A stretch of 45,363 nucleotides of DNA. Origin: an uncultured Lewinella sp. Lineage in GTDB: Bacteria > Bacteroidota > Bacteroidia > Chitinophagales > Saprospiraceae. The notes beneath the pieces were generated by a model. That model did not search any database and was not told where the DNA came from. It worked only from the letters and a program-made list of their open reading frames with translations. Position 1 is the first letter of the stretch. Each line of letters opens with the position of its first letter. Of this stretch, positions 24,363 to 34,085 are shown piece after piece. The translations under genes were made by a program, and so were the position numbers. The stretch is from positions 1 to 45,363 of the forward strand of contig CAJXPD010000050.1 in the NCBI GenBank assembly GCA_913057785.1, given 5' to 3'.

Positions 24363-26282
24363 ATGGCGCAAGTAAATTATACAGAAGACAATATTCGTTC
24401 ATTAGACTGGAAAGAACATATCCGTCTCAGACCCGGTATGTACATCGGTAAATTAGGAGATGGGTCAGCGATGGACGATGGCATCTACATCCTATTAAAA
24501 GAGGTACTGGATAACTCCATCGACGAATACGTCATGGGCTTCGGAAAGAATATAGACATCAACATCAAGGAAGGTCAGGTGGAGATACGCGATTACGGTC
24601 GAGGTATTCCGCTTGGGAAGGTAATTGACTGTGTTTCCAAGATCAACACAGGTGGTAAGTACGATTCTAAGGCCTTCAAGAAATCCGTGGGTCTAAATGG
24701 TGTGGGTACAAAGGCTGTCAACGCTCTTTCCAATTACTTCAAAGTTCAGGCGGTAAGAGATGGAAAAACTAAGGTGGCAGAGTTCAAGCGTGGGGAGTTG
24801 ATCAAGGATCATCGGGTCAGCAAATCCAAGGATGCCAATGGCACCAATATCGTCTTCCAACCAGATGATAGTGTTTTCAAAAAATACAAGTTTCGACCTG
24901 ATTATGTCGAAAATCAGTTGTGGAACTATGCCTACCTTAATGCTGGGCTTAAGCTCAACTTCAACGGTAAGACCTTCGTCTCTAAGAATGGCTTGTTAGA
25001 TCTACTGAGCAGGAAGACAAACAGTGAACAACTACGCTACCCGATCATTCACCTTAAAGATGAGGACATCGAAGTTGCGATGAGCCACGGTAATCACTAC
25101 GGCGAACAATATCACTCTTTTGTAAATGGTCAGAATACCACTCAGGGTGGGACACACCTAATGGCTTTCAAAGAGGCCGTGGTTGAAACTATTCAGAAGC
25201 ATTTTGGCAAGTTTGATCGCAAAGATATTTTAGCTTCTATCATTGCTGCGATTAGTCTAAAGGTGGAAGAGCCTGTCTTTGAATCGCAGACCAAAACTAA
25301 ACTAGGTTCGACTAACATAGCACCGAACGGAGCAACAATCCGAACCTATGTCAAAAATACATTCGGAGAAAAGCTCTCTAACTATCTGCATCAGTTTCCG
25401 GAGGTCGCCAAGTCCATTGAAAAGAGAATTCAGCAATCAGAAAGAGAGCGTAAGGAAATTGCAGGTATTAAGAAGTTGGCGAACCAAAGAGCAAAAAAAG
25501 CCAATCTACATAACAAGAAACTCCGAGACTGTCGATTACATTTCAATGATGGTCCACGGAAAACATCTGAGGAAAAGCGCTTGGCCACTACCATCTTCAT
25601 AACGGAGGGGGATTCGGCCAGTGGATCTATCACAAAAGCTCGGGATGTACAGACCCAGGCAGTATTCAGTTTACGTGGTAAGCCCCTAAACTGCTTCGGA
25701 CTAACCAAACGTGTGGTTTACGAAAATGAAGAATTCAATCTCTTGCAACATGCATTAAATATCGAGGATGACTTGGATGATCTTCGCTACAATCGAGTTG
25801 TAATTGCAACGGATGCAGATGTTGATGGTATGCACATTAGGCTCCTACTGTTGACCTTCTTTTTGCAATTCTTCCCGGACTTGGTTCGCAATGGTCACCT
25901 ATACATCTTAGAGACACCTTTGTTCCGAGTCAGAGATAAGAGTAAAACCTACTACTGCTATAGCGAAGCCGAAAAACAAGCTGCCATTAATAAGCTTCGT
26001 GGGAAACCCGAAATCACACGCTTTAAGGGACTGGGTGAGATCTCGCCGAATGAGTTTGGGGATTTCATTGGAGAAGATATTCGACTAGAGCCCGTGATCC
26101 TAAATGAGGATGCAGACATTGATGATATCCTTTCTTACTTCATGGGTAAAAACACCCCACAAAGACAAGATTTCATTATTGATAATCTGCGTTTTGAAAT
26201 TGATGAAATTGAAGGGGCAGAGGAGGATACCAACACTGCTGAAGAAACAGCGGAAGTAGAAACTTTAGCGGAAGCGAGTTAA
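24363..26282 (+). CDS. parE: DNA topoisomerase IV subunit B (ParE-like)
   Basis: This is the type IIA topoisomerase ATPase subunit that decatenates or relaxes DNA with its A partner. The GHKL ATPase domain shows [11 protein letters not shown] (Asn51), DYGRGIPLG near 78 and [14 protein letters not shown] near 110-123. The transducer holds the QTKTKLG lysine loop (309-315). The TOPRIM domain has EGDSASG (415-421) and [10 protein letters not shown] (484-493) with the metal-binding acids. [16 protein letters not shown] is also typical. The 639-residue length suits ParE; GyrB is longer in many phyla, but distinguishing the two by eye is not certain. An acidic tail ends it. The A subunit (parC), often adjacent in Bacteroidota, does not follow here. 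Confidence 0.93.
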   Translation: MAQVNYTEDNIRSLDWKEHIRLRPGMYIGKLGDGSAMDDGIYILLKEVLDNSIDEYVMGFGKNIDINIKEGQVEIRDYGRGIPLGKVIDCVSKINTGGKYDSKAFKKSVGLNGVGTKAVNALSNYFKVQAVRDGKTKVAEFKRGELIKDHRVSKSKDANGTNIVFQPDDSVFKKYKFRPDYVENQLWNYAYLNAGLKLNFNGKTFVSKNGLLDLLSRKTNSEQLRYPIIHLKDEDIEVAMSHGNHYGEQYHSFVNGQNTTQGGTHLMAFKEAVVETIQKHFGKFDRKDILASIIAAISLKVEEPVFESQTKTKLGSTNIAPNGATIRTYVKNTFGEKLSNYLHQFPEVAKSIEKRIQQSERERKEIAGIKKLANQRAKKANLHNKKLRDCRLHFNDGPRKTSEEKRLATTIFITEGDSASGSITKARDVQTQAVFSLRGKPLNCFGLTKRVVYENEEFNLLQHALNIEDDLDDLRYNRVVIATDADVDGMHIRLLLLTFFLQFFPDLVRNGHLYILETPLFRVRDKSKTYYCYSEAEKQAAINKLRGKPEITRFKGLGEISPNEFGDFIGEDIRLEPVILNEDADIDDILSYFMGKNTPQRQDFIIDNLRFEIDEIEGAEEDTNTAEETAEVETLAEAS

Positions 26283-26310
26283 TTATTACTTCTACTCCCC
26301 GCTTAATATC

Positions 26311-26350
26311 GTAGGTCCAAACGCCATGAAGAGTGCATTTGGACCTACGT
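26311..26350 (+). terminator. Terminator after parE
   Basis: Perfect 12-bp arms CGTAGGTCCAAA (26311-26322) and TTTGGACCTACG (26339-26350) lie 28 bp past the parE stop, with TTCATTTTA following. It stands between convergent parE and a sulfatase and may act on both. Confidence 0.8.
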
Positions 26351-26406
26351 TCATTTTAGGGCCTCATCAGTCCTATGAGAAGCCCGGAACAGGAGAAGCT
26401 AGTCCC

Positions 26407-27948
26407 TTAGCTTTCCTTCTGTGCCGCCATCCAAGCATCGAATGCGGGTTGGAGATCCAACTCATCTTCCATCTTCTCCTGTAGCTGCAGTAGATCATTG
26501 AAAAGCGCCTGCACTTGCTCTTGATTGGCCGCCTTTTCCGCCAAATCATTCATTTCTAAAGGATCCTCTTCCATATTGAATAACAAGACCTTGGGTACCT
26601 CTGGATAAACCAACAGCTTGTAGCCATCCTTTCGAATCATCCGCTGGTAGTTGACATAGGCCCCATATATCTCTGAATAATGGGTTGATTTATCCTCGCC
26701 TTTCGCCAAACCCAGGAAGCTCTTGAACTCGACATAATCGGGTTGCTCAATACCTGCCATTTCTAAGCTAGTGGCCATGACATCTTGCAGGTAAAGATCC
26801 TGATCAAGCCGCTGCCCCTCAGGTATTCCTGGACCAGCCACCATTAAAGGCACTCGAACACTATGATCATATAGACTTTGCTTACCAATCAATCCGTGAT
26901 GTCCTACGGACAGGCCATGATCTGCGGAAAAGAAAATGTAGGTATTATCCATCTTACCCGATGCCTCTAGAGCGTCAAGTATCAAACCGATCTGCTCGTC
27001 AAGATGAGTGATAATGGCATAGTACTCTTGCCGATGCACTTTTACGGCATATTCGGTGCGTGGATAGGGAGCTAAATCCTCATCCCGAAGACCAATTCCG
27101 TTACCAATTTCCTTCGCCCATGGATAAGCAGGCAAGAAATTCTCTGGGACAGCTACCTTGTCTAAAGGGTATTGATCCACAAAAGATTTCGGCGCTTGCC
27201 GAGGATCGTGTGGTGCATTAAAAGCCAAGTACATAAAGAAGGGATTGTCTTTGGCGGATGCTTCCTCGATATAGCCTAGGGCATCATCTTTCAATACCTC
27301 ACTCCAGTGTTTACCTCCTTCCCAAAAACCACCGAAGGTGGTATCATAGGGAGACCAACTATTGTCATTTTCATCATTGGGTCGATGATACCCAGCTGGC
27401 ATAGCATCTTTAACATTCCCGCTTTCGATGAGTGCTTTCTTGATATTCTCATTGATGTCACGCCATCTCTTCCCTCTTTCGTCCCCCGGCATTCCAGGTC
27501 GCACGTGTTTAGCCTGATCAAATACATGATCTGCTGGTGCGGCCACGTGCCACTTACCAGACATATAGGTATCGTAGCCTTGACGAGCCATTAAACGTCC
27601 CCAGGTGTCCGACAAGGCAGTGGAATCCTTATCACTCCATTGCTTTGCTTTCTTCTGCGCATTCCAAATGTATTGCCCTGAAATCATCATAGCTCGTGAA
27701 GCAACACAAATGGCACCGTTCCATCCACCCATATTATAAGTGTGTGTAAAAGTTGTACCTGCTTGTGCCAGGCGATCAATATTGGGCGTATTTACTTCTT
27801 CATTACCCAGTGCCCTGACGGCTTGGTAAGAAAGGTCATCGGCAAAAAGGAATACGATGTTAGGAGGTGGTGCAGTATCCTCCGCTGGAGTGTCGGTACA
27901 ACTTCCCAAAAGGAATGTCATACCGAGTAACAATAGGTAATTTTTCAT
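26407..27948 (-). CDS. Lipoprotein sulfatase with a CxASR motif
   Basis: The product has 513 residues; lipobox LGSC gives Cys17. NIVFLFADDLSYQAV (30-44) supplies metal-binding Asp residues. AICVASRAMMISG holds the formylglycine site as C-x-A-x-R (Cys81, Arg85), Ala replacing the usual Pro, an allowed variant of the sulfatase signature. GKWHVAAP, FNAPHDPRQAP and FFSADHGLSVGHHGLIGK complete the active-site blocks. It is the second gene of a pair with the sulfatase upstream (12-bp gap between start and stop), so the two should be co-transcribed and may act in sequence on one sulfated glycan. Confidence 0.93.
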   Translation of the reverse strand: MKNYLLLLGMTFLLGSCTDTPAEDTAPPPNIVFLFADDLSYQAVRALGNEEVNTPNIDRLAQAGTTFTHTYNMGGWNGAICVASRAMMISGQYIWNAQKKAKQWSDKDSTALSDTWGRLMARQGYDTYMSGKWHVAAPADHVFDQAKHVRPGMPGDERGKRWRDINENIKKALIESGNVKDAMPAGYHRPNDENDNSWSPYDTTFGGFWEGGKHWSEVLKDDALGYIEEASAKDNPFFMYLAFNAPHDPRQAPKSFVDQYPLDKVAVPENFLPAYPWAKEIGNGIGLRDEDLAPYPRTEYAVKVHRQEYYAIITHLDEQIGLILDALEASGKMDNTYIFFSADHGLSVGHHGLIGKQSLYDHSVRVPLMVAGPGIPEGQRLDQDLYLQDVMATSLEMAGIEQPDYVEFKSFLGLAKGEDKSTHYSEIYGAYVNYQRMIRKDGYKLLVYPEVPKVLLFNMEEDPLEMNDLAEKAANQEQVQALFNDLLQLQEKMEDELDLQPAFDAWMAAQKES

Positions 27949-27959
27949 GAATGCAAATT

Positions 27960-29513
27960 TCAGTTTATAGCTGGAGAAATTCGATCAATTGGCCAGGCTA
28001 CCTGCTCTTTGCTTTCTCTGTGAGCGGGCATTTGTGCATCTACCTCTTTCAAATAGTTGCTCAGTTCCCTTGCCAATTCTTCTAGTTTGCTCGTTTCAGT
28101 CGCTGCCAAATTCTGGGTCTCTCCCAAATCTTCTTTAATATTGAATAATTCGAAGTCTTCTTCCTCGTGATAGTAAATCAATTTCCAGTCCCCCTTCCGC
28201 ACCGCACTAAATGCTCCGATTCCGGGCCCAGTTGGGCCCCACTCATTGGGATAGTGCCAATACAGCGGTCGATTTTGGTCTTGAGATGCGGGATGCTTAA
28301 TCAAATCCACAAAACTCTTACCATCAATTTTTTGCGGCGTTTCATAATCCGAAATTCCGGCCATCTCCAAGATGGTGGGATAGAAGTCTTCTATGATGAG
28401 GTAATTATCATTTTCTGATTCAGGCTTGGTCACTCCTGGCCATTTCACCAGCATAGGTTCTCGAATGCCGCCTTCATGTATGGATCCTTTGCCACTGGAT
28501 AAAGGCTTATTATGCGTATGCGGTTCTCCACCTCGGGCTAGGGCACTTAATCCGCCATTATCAGACATGAATAGTATGATGGTATTGTCCACAATCGCCT
28601 TTTCCTGTAAAAAGTCCATCAGGTCGCCCAGGCATTTATCCATGCTAGCTACCATGGAGGCGTACCAAGCTTCAATGGTATCCAATCCCATTTCCAGATA
28701 GGGTTCCACGAAACGAGGATCTGCCATGATAGGCGTATGTACAGCATATAAAGCCATATATAAGAAGAAAGGCTGTCCATTGCTGACAGGCGTTCTTAGC
28801 GCTTCGATGGCTTCATTTTTCAGCGCTTCTGTTAGGTAGATAGAATCTCCATGATACTTATCCAAGTCTGGTACAGGCCATGGTGAGTTCTGAAACGCTG
28901 TTGTATTCCCAAAATTTTCGGTGCCGTAGTAGCTTTTTGGCGCACCCGCTGCATGGCCTGCGATATTCACATCAAAGCCTACATTAAGCGGATCTTCTCC
29001 GGGGGTGCCAATTGCGCCAAAGTGCGCCTTACCAACGTGTATGGTATGATAGCCAGCCTCTTGCAGGATCATGGGATAGGGCTTAGCATAAGCAGCATGC
29101 TGAATAGTAGAATCAGGACTTAGGCCATTTACATTCCAATGAGGAAATTGGAGATTTTTGTGCCCAGTCTCCATGGGTTGGAGTCGATCCTTATGTAAAG
29201 TCCAGTTGGTCACCCGATGTCGAGCGGCATTCATGCCCGTCATCAAGCTCACGCGAGTAGGAGAACAAACCGGTGTCGCATAGGCTTGGGTAAACTTCAT
29301 CCCTTGCCGGGCTAGACGTTCCATGTTCGGCGTCTTGTACAAACGATTGAAAGCCGTTTCCTCTTTCCAAAATGGGACAGAGGTATCCTGCCAGCCCATA
29401 TCATCAACAAAAAAGAGTAAAATATTAGGAGAGGTGGAAGAAGCTTCATCCTTAGCTCCACTGCAAGACAACAGCAGCAGGCCCAGTAGCAAAAGGGAGA
29501 TAGGCTTAAACAT
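27960..29513 (-). CDS. Lipoprotein sulfatase with a CSPTR motif
   Basis: The product has 517 residues. Lipobox LLSC gives Cys17. ILLFFVDDMGWQDT (31-44) and PVCSPTRVSLMTGMN with Cys83 as the formylglycine precursor (C-x-P-x-R) are clear. GKAHFGAIGTPGED replaces the usual GKWH form; the His is kept. FMSDNGGLS and the C-terminal WKLIYYHEEEDFELFN complete the fold. First gene of a two-sulfatase operon with the gene at 26407. No adjacent SusC/D transporter, regulator or maturase is seen, so substrate is unclear. Confidence 0.93.
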   Translation of the reverse strand: MFKPISLLLLGLLLLSCSGAKDEASSTSPNILLFFVDDMGWQDTSVPFWKEETAFNRLYKTPNMERLARQGMKFTQAYATPVCSPTRVSLMTGMNAARHRVTNWTLHKDRLQPMETGHKNLQFPHWNVNGLSPDSTIQHAAYAKPYPMILQEAGYHTIHVGKAHFGAIGTPGEDPLNVGFDVNIAGHAAGAPKSYYGTENFGNTTAFQNSPWPVPDLDKYHGDSIYLTEALKNEAIEALRTPVSNGQPFFLYMALYAVHTPIMADPRFVEPYLEMGLDTIEAWYASMVASMDKCLGDLMDFLQEKAIVDNTIILFMSDNGGLSALARGGEPHTHNKPLSSGKGSIHEGGIREPMLVKWPGVTKPESENDNYLIIEDFYPTILEMAGISDYETPQKIDGKSFVDLIKHPASQDQNRPLYWHYPNEWGPTGPGIGAFSAVRKGDWKLIYYHEEEDFELFNIKEDLGETQNLAATETSKLEELARELSNYLKEVDAQMPAHRESKEQVAWPIDRISPAIN

Positions 29514-29647
29514 TCAGTTGGTTTTCGTACCGTTTAGAAAATATGTCTAATATCTTTTAAACATACTCTCACGAATGTAGCTAAATTAAAAGACTTTAAG
29601 CAATTGTACCTCCCCTTCCCCCTTCTTGCCCGAGCAAAGAGCACTAC

Positions 29648-30682
29648 TCAATAACTCGTCTCATCTAATTTAACCTTCCCCCTGAAAGTCCAGAATACAA
29701 ATGCAGTATAACTCAGTACTAAGGGCGCACCAATCGCAGCAATGGTTAGCATGATTCCCAAGGATTTTTCCGAAGCAGCGGCATTGTAGATGGTGATATT
29801 AAAGGCCGAATCCACCGTAGAAGGGATTAAGACGGGGTACAATTCAATGGCCACCAAAGCTAGGGAGAAGCTGACTGTCAGTGCCGAAAAGAAAAAAGCC
29901 GTTCGGTACTTCTCCTTGGTGACCAGACGAGGGATATTAGCTATGGCTAAAAAGGTTAGTACAGGGAAAATAAACAGACTAGGAGATGCTCTGAAGCGAT
30001 CCGATAGCGTAGGAATATAAAGAAGGGTATATAAAGTAGTCAGTGTAAACATTAAGATAAAGAAGATGATAGATCGCCGGAGTAGCAGTCGAAGTTTCTC
30101 GAACAACCGCCCTTCGGTTTTCATGCTCAAATACAAAGCTCCGTGCATCATAAAGAGCGCTAGGGTGGTAAAGCCAACAATCAAAGCGTAGGGATTGATA
30201 AAGCCAACCCAATTCCCCACAAACTCATAGTTTTCCCCAATGGCAAAGCCTTGTAACACATTTCCCAATACCACTCCCAGGAGGATGGCCAGCATGATAC
30301 TGGAGACGCTATAGGTGATGTCCCATGTTTTCCTCCACCAAGCCATTTCTTCTTTACTCCGAAACTCAATCGACACGGCTCGAAAGATCAAAAAGGCCAA
30401 GAACAGCATGAACGGAATATACATGCTAGAGAAAAGTGTAGCGTACAGTACGGGAAATCCGGCAAATAATGCTCCGCCTCCGATCACCAACCATACCTCA
30501 TTGCCATCCCATACTGGTCCCACCGCATTGAGCGCAATTCTGCGGCTTTTTTCCTTTTTCAAGAAAAGATGCCAGGCTCCTGCCCCTAAATCAAACCCAT
30601 CAAGAATCGCATACCCACTGAATACCCCTCCGACAACTAAAAACCATAAAGTGGGATAATCTAAACCCAGAAATGTAGCCAT
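29648..30682 (-). CDS. cydB: Cytochrome bd ubiquinol oxidase subunit II
   Basis: This is the second subunit of the bd-type terminal oxidase, which reduces oxygen with quinol and has high oxygen affinity. It has about eight transmembrane helices over 344 residues. GYAILDGFDLGAGAWH (about 23-38) and GPVWDGNEVWLVIGGG (about 55-70) are family hallmarks. It starts 11 bp after cydA ends. No small CydX-like reading frame was found after it. Confidence 0.96.
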   Translation of the reverse strand: MATFLGLDYPTLWFLVVGGVFSGYAILDGFDLGAGAWHLFLKKEKSRRIALNAVGPVWDGNEVWLVIGGGALFAGFPVLYATLFSSMYIPFMLFLAFLIFRAVSIEFRSKEEMAWWRKTWDITYSVSSIMLAILLGVVLGNVLQGFAIGENYEFVGNWVGFINPYALIVGFTTLALFMMHGALYLSMKTEGRLFEKLRLLLRRSIIFFILMFTLTTLYTLLYIPTLSDRFRASPSLFIFPVLTFLAIANIPRLVTKEKYRTAFFFSALTVSFSLALVAIELYPVLIPSTVDSAFNITIYNAAASEKSLGIMLTIAAIGAPLVLSYTAFVFWTFRGKVKLDETSY

Positions 30683-30693
30683 AATGTTTGGTT

Positions 30694-32073
30694 TTAGCGG
30701 TTTAAACGATTGGACATATCCTTCTGCATCGGTCGATGTTCATTCAAGGTGGCGTGTACGGTCGGTCCATGTTGAATCTTCTTGTTCATCATGTAGAGAA
30801 ATAGCGCCAACAATAAAGTATAGATGATGAAGAATAAGATCAAGGAAAAGAGCACCTGATTGGCCGTCACGGCTTTGGACAAGGCATCGGAGGTTCTAAG
30901 CAAGCCATAGACCACCCAGGGCTGCCGCCCCATCTCTGCTGCAAACCAGCCGGTCTGGTTGGCCACCTGCGGTAAAATAACAGCCCAAACAAACACCCAG
31001 AGCAACCAAGGCTTATCAAACAACTTACCGCGCCACCAAAGCCAACCACCGTAAAGCGAAAGTGCAATTAAAATCATACCGATGGCTATCATGATGTGAT
31101 AAAACTGGAATATGGCATTTACAGCACCGGGACGTTCATCCTCGGGAAACGCGTTCAGGCCCTTAACCGGTTCTTTGAAATCACCATGCAACAAGAAACT
31201 CAGACCACCTGGTAGGCCAATCCCCGTTACCTTTTGTTCCTCCTTATTTACCCAACCGATGGCGTACATATGGGCTGGGGCTAGCGTATCAAAATGCCCT
31301 TCCATCGCAGCTAGCTTGGCAGGCTGATTGTGTGCCACCCCTTCTGCTGAACTATGCCCAATCACCAACTGCGCCAAACTCGACACAATGGCAATACCCA
31401 GGGCAATCTTGAAGGCACGCTTCGACAATTCTACATGCCGATTCTTGAGGATATAATAAGCGTGAACACTGAGCACCAGAAAGGCCCCCGCTAGAAAAGC
31501 ACCTACCCAAACATGGAGTAAGCGATCAACGCTTGATGGATTGAAGACCATAGCCCAAAAGTCTGTAATCTCCGCCCGAGCGTTTAGGCCCTCCCCCACT
31601 ATATGGTAACCCGCCGGTGTCTGCTGCCAGGAGTTGGCCACCACAATCCACACCGCCGAAAACATGGACCCCAACCAAACCCCTAGGGTAGCAATAAAGT
31701 GTACACGCGGGCTTACTCTATTCCATCCGAACAAGAGAATACCGAGAAAACCACTCTCCAGCGCAAAGGCGAAAATCCCTTCGGCCGCCAAGGCACTGCC
31801 AAAGATATCCCCGACATAGCGAGAATAAGTGGCCCAATTGGTACCAAATTCAAACTCCATTACAATACCCGTAGCCACCCCAATACCAAAAGTAATGGCG
31901 AAGATCCGAGTCCAGAAGCGAGCCAAGGTCTCATATTCCTTATTCCCCGTTCGGAGGTAAGCCCCTTCTAAAAAAACCATTACCAATCCTAAACCAATGC
32001 TTAAAGGTGGGTAGATGTAATGAAAGGCGATTGTGAAGGCAAATTGTAATCGTGCTAATATTTCGACGTCCAT
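30694..32073 (-). CDS. cydA: Cytochrome bd ubiquinol oxidase subunit I (short Q-loop type)
   Basis: This is the haem-carrying subunit of cytochrome bd oxidase in the cytoplasmic membrane. About nine transmembrane helices are present. His18 in AFHYIYPP is the expected haem ligand. RLLHVWVGAFLAGAF and GRQPWVVYGLLRTSDALS are conserved blocks, the latter being the GRQPW motif. The 459-residue length is shorter than E. coli CydA (522), so the Q-loop is of the short type. The arrangement cydA-cydB is standard; an extra two-helix membrane protein is encoded 55 bp upstream. Confidence 0.96.
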   Translation of the reverse strand: MDVEILARLQFAFTIAFHYIYPPLSIGLGLVMVFLEGAYLRTGNKEYETLARFWTRIFAITFGIGVATGIVMEFEFGTNWATYSRYVGDIFGSALAAEGIFAFALESGFLGILLFGWNRVSPRVHFIATLGVWLGSMFSAVWIVVANSWQQTPAGYHIVGEGLNARAEITDFWAMVFNPSSVDRLLHVWVGAFLAGAFLVLSVHAYYILKNRHVELSKRAFKIALGIAIVSSLAQLVIGHSSAEGVAHNQPAKLAAMEGHFDTLAPAHMYAIGWVNKEEQKVTGIGLPGGLSFLLHGDFKEPVKGLNAFPEDERPGAVNAIFQFYHIMIAIGMILIALSLYGGWLWWRGKLFDKPWLLWVFVWAVILPQVANQTGWFAAEMGRQPWVVYGLLRTSDALSKAVTANQVLFSLILFFIIYTLLLALFLYMMNKKIQHGPTVHATLNEHRPMQKDMSNRLNR

Positions 32074-32128
32074 AAGCCAGTTTTTTATGATGCTACTTGA
32101 ACTATCTACCTAGCGACTGCCCTTTCTT

Positions 32129-32536
32129 TCACAAATTCTTTTGGTTTCTGCGCTTTTCTAACTCCTTAGCGATCGTACTTCCTACTTCATCCAAATGTCC
32201 TCGTCCTCTAAATACTTTGTGCATCCACCATAAACCTACGAAATACACTAAGAAAGACAAGGGAAAAAGTAAAGCAAAAAGCAAGGCTAAACCCGTCCAC
32301 TTCAGCCAAAAAGTGACCAGGGCCAGCCCAATCCAGACTGGCGAAACAGCTACAATTTGCAACAGAAGTTTTTGGAAGAAATAAAAGAAAGCGCTTTTAA
32401 CCTCCCATTGTCCGCGTAAGCGAATCAATTCGGGAGTGCTAAAAAATTCCGGACCCGTATCCGATAGCAGGTTGAGCTCGTCCTCCGCCTGTCTTTCGAA
32501 TAGTTCGAGAATGCCTTTTATACTGCGGTCCGGCAT
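32129..32536 (-). CDS. Small two-helix membrane protein upstream of cydA
   Basis: The product has 135 residues. N-terminal soluble segment (LELFERQAEDELNLL), then two long hydrophobic stretches at about 57-75 and 80-104 (LLLQIVAVSPVWIGLALVT, then GLALLFALLFPLSFLVYFVGLWW) and a basic tail (RGRGHLDEVGSTIAKELEKRR). It lies 55 bp before cydA on the same strand, so it is probably in the cyd operon and could help assembly of the oxidase. I do not recognise the family; operon membership is inferred from spacing only. Confidence 0.75.
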   Translation of the reverse strand: MPDRSIKGILELFERQAEDELNLLSDTGPEFFSTPELIRLRGQWEVKSAFFYFFQKLLLQIVAVSPVWIGLALVTFWLKWTGLALLFALLFPLSFLVYFVGLWWMHKVFRGRGHLDEVGSTIAKELEKRRNQKNL

Positions 32537-32662
32537 AGGCTTGTGTATTATGTTCTACACCCTTCTAAACAGGAAAATCAGGATTAAGATGCCACAGAAA
32601 TGTGATATTACTGTCATAATGGGCCTTCTCTGGAAGCTGTCTAACGGAGCGTATTGGTAATC

Positions 32663-33040
32663 TTAAGCAGCAGTACCACCTGCGGCCTTTGGGTCATACC
32701 TCACATTAAAATGTAGCCAAATAGAGCGTGATACTCTAAAGACATATACAAATATGATGGCACAAACCAGTAGCAATAGGGCGAAAGAAGCTGCCGTACT
32801 CCAACCCAAAACCCAATGGAAAATAGCCACAAATCCTAAACAAAACCAACCCATGAAAATATAGGAGATAAACATAGCTCCGTAGTAGAATCCAGGTTCA
32901 GGCATGAAGTTTTGGCCGCAATGATCACAACGATCACGCATATCAAAGGGCTTATCAAAAGCGAAACTACCGGTTTCGAATTGCGTGCCGGTATGGCACT
33001 TTGGACATTTCAACTGCAAGGCATTGGATGTTCTGCTCAT
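32663..33040 (-). CDS. DUF983 family zinc-ribbon membrane protein
   Basis: The product has 125 residues. A zinc ribbon (LKCPKCHTGTQF, then RDRCDHCGQNFMPEPGFYYG) is followed by two hydrophobic helices (about 55-77 and 80-101). CPxC and CDHC Cys pairs are visible, consistent with DUF983. The ATG at 33040 is preferred to a TTG at 33061. It lies 126 bp upstream of the two-helix gene and the cyd pair, so it may be the promoter-proximal gene or a separate unit. DUF983 is known in alphaproteobacteria near haem-copper oxidase genes; that makes a link with respiration plausible, but it is an inference here. Confidence 0.85.
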   Translation of the reverse strand: MSRTSNALQLKCPKCHTGTQFETGSFAFDKPFDMRDRCDHCGQNFMPEPGFYYGAMFISYIFMGWFCLGFVAIFHWVLGWSTAASFALLLLVCAIIFVYVFRVSRSIWLHFNVRYDPKAAGGTAA

Positions 33041-33426
33041 GCTTTCAGTTTTAGGTAACAATGATCAAGGTTGTAAAAATATGAATATATGAACGAATAT
33101 TCATACAATATTCTTCTTATTCGATCACCAACTCCCAATCCAAGCGGCTCATCTCTTTGTGATCTACACTTTAGAGTAATATACAAGCTTGAGCTAGCTA
33201 AGGTTGAATGCCCTGTAGTGGATCTAATCTGCAAAAGCGGGAAAGCCTGATTTTAGTCCAGCAAAACAACCAACAGATTTTTTTAAAAAACACCATTTGT
33301 ACGGTTTCATCTCCATGAGAAGTCCGCTTTATGGGTGATATATGTCTCTTATTTAGACAGATTATAATCTTAAGCTATTGGTATCAAAAATTCCTTTCTT
33401 GCTCCATCTATACCTAAAAAGTACGC
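33041..33426. other. Intergenic region upstream of the DUF983 gene
   Basis: 386 bp without a gene. An AT-rich inverted repeat ATGAATAT/ATATTCAT lies at 33081-33088 and 33097-33104, about 41 bp from the DUF983 start. The remainder is AT rich, with no RNA or repeat recognised. Confidence 0.45.
33081..33104. promoter_or_regulatory. AT-rich palindrome upstream of the DUF983 gene
   Basis: The 8-bp arms ATGAATAT and ATATTCAT are separated by 8 nt. This could be an operator bound by a dimeric regulator or a weak hairpin in the leader. No known consensus is matched. Confidence 0.35.
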
Positions 33427-33885
33427 TTACCCCACCAATTTGCTAATACAAATCATGGTTCCCAAGTGCATACTTTCATGTGCATTGTTAAACATGATGG
33501 CCTGATCAATGCTTTCAAGAGTAATACCGTAAGAAGTTGTATAGGATTTATAGGTCCCAAAGTGCTGATTCTGATAATCTACGCGAGCGAGATCGGCTGT
33601 AATGACCAATTGCTGCAACAGGAAGTCAATTTCTGCTTGCTCGATGTGGCCTTCTGGTCGGGAACCTTTGCGATAGCGCTCAATGTATTCATTTTCGATC
33701 CTGCAATTCACGCCAGACAATCGATAAAGCAACAACTGCTGTGTAACGATGATATGTCCTAAATTCCAAGCCAAATTGTTAGATAGTCCTGTAGGAATGG
33801 CATTCAATGTATCCAGACTCATTCCGGCGATTTTATTGGCTACATTTTGTCTAGTAATCTTCTGTAGATCGAAATGTTGATTCAT
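33427..33885 (-). CDS. DinB/YfiT-like metalloprotein
   Basis: The product has 152 residues and a four-helix-bundle DinB_2 pattern. The metal-binding His triad can be placed at His44 (NLGHIIV), His136 and His140 (NNAHESMHLGTM). From family knowledge these bind a divalent metal and often act as thiol-dependent S-transferases; the actual substrate is unknown. No neighbour is obviously linked. It stands alone between two intergenic regions. Confidence 0.87.
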   Translation of the reverse strand: MNQHFDLQKITRQNVANKIAGMSLDTLNAIPTGLSNNLAWNLGHIIVTQQLLLYRLSGVNCRIENEYIERYRKGSRPEGHIEQAEIDFLLQQLVITADLARVDYQNQHFGTYKSYTTSYGITLESIDQAIMFNNAHESMHLGTMICISKLVG

Positions 33886-34085
33886 TACTAATAGGTAGTT
33901 GAGTAGGTAATGGAGGCAAGTTAGGAAAGGCTTAGGGGAACGCCAAATCGTAGGTAATGAAGCTTTGCTGTAGTATTTGCTTAGTATCTGTAAACTTTAA
34001 GAAAACTTTAGGGAATTGGAAGCTTGTATTGAGTTCAAGGAGAGCGATCTTGGTCAAAATTTTCGAATAAAAAAATCACCAGACT

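Noticed and set aside
32590..32620. TGTGA/TGTCATA segment resembling a CRP/FNR site upstream of the cyd genes
   Set aside because: The two half-sites do not form a proper palindrome at the right spacing; too weak to claim.
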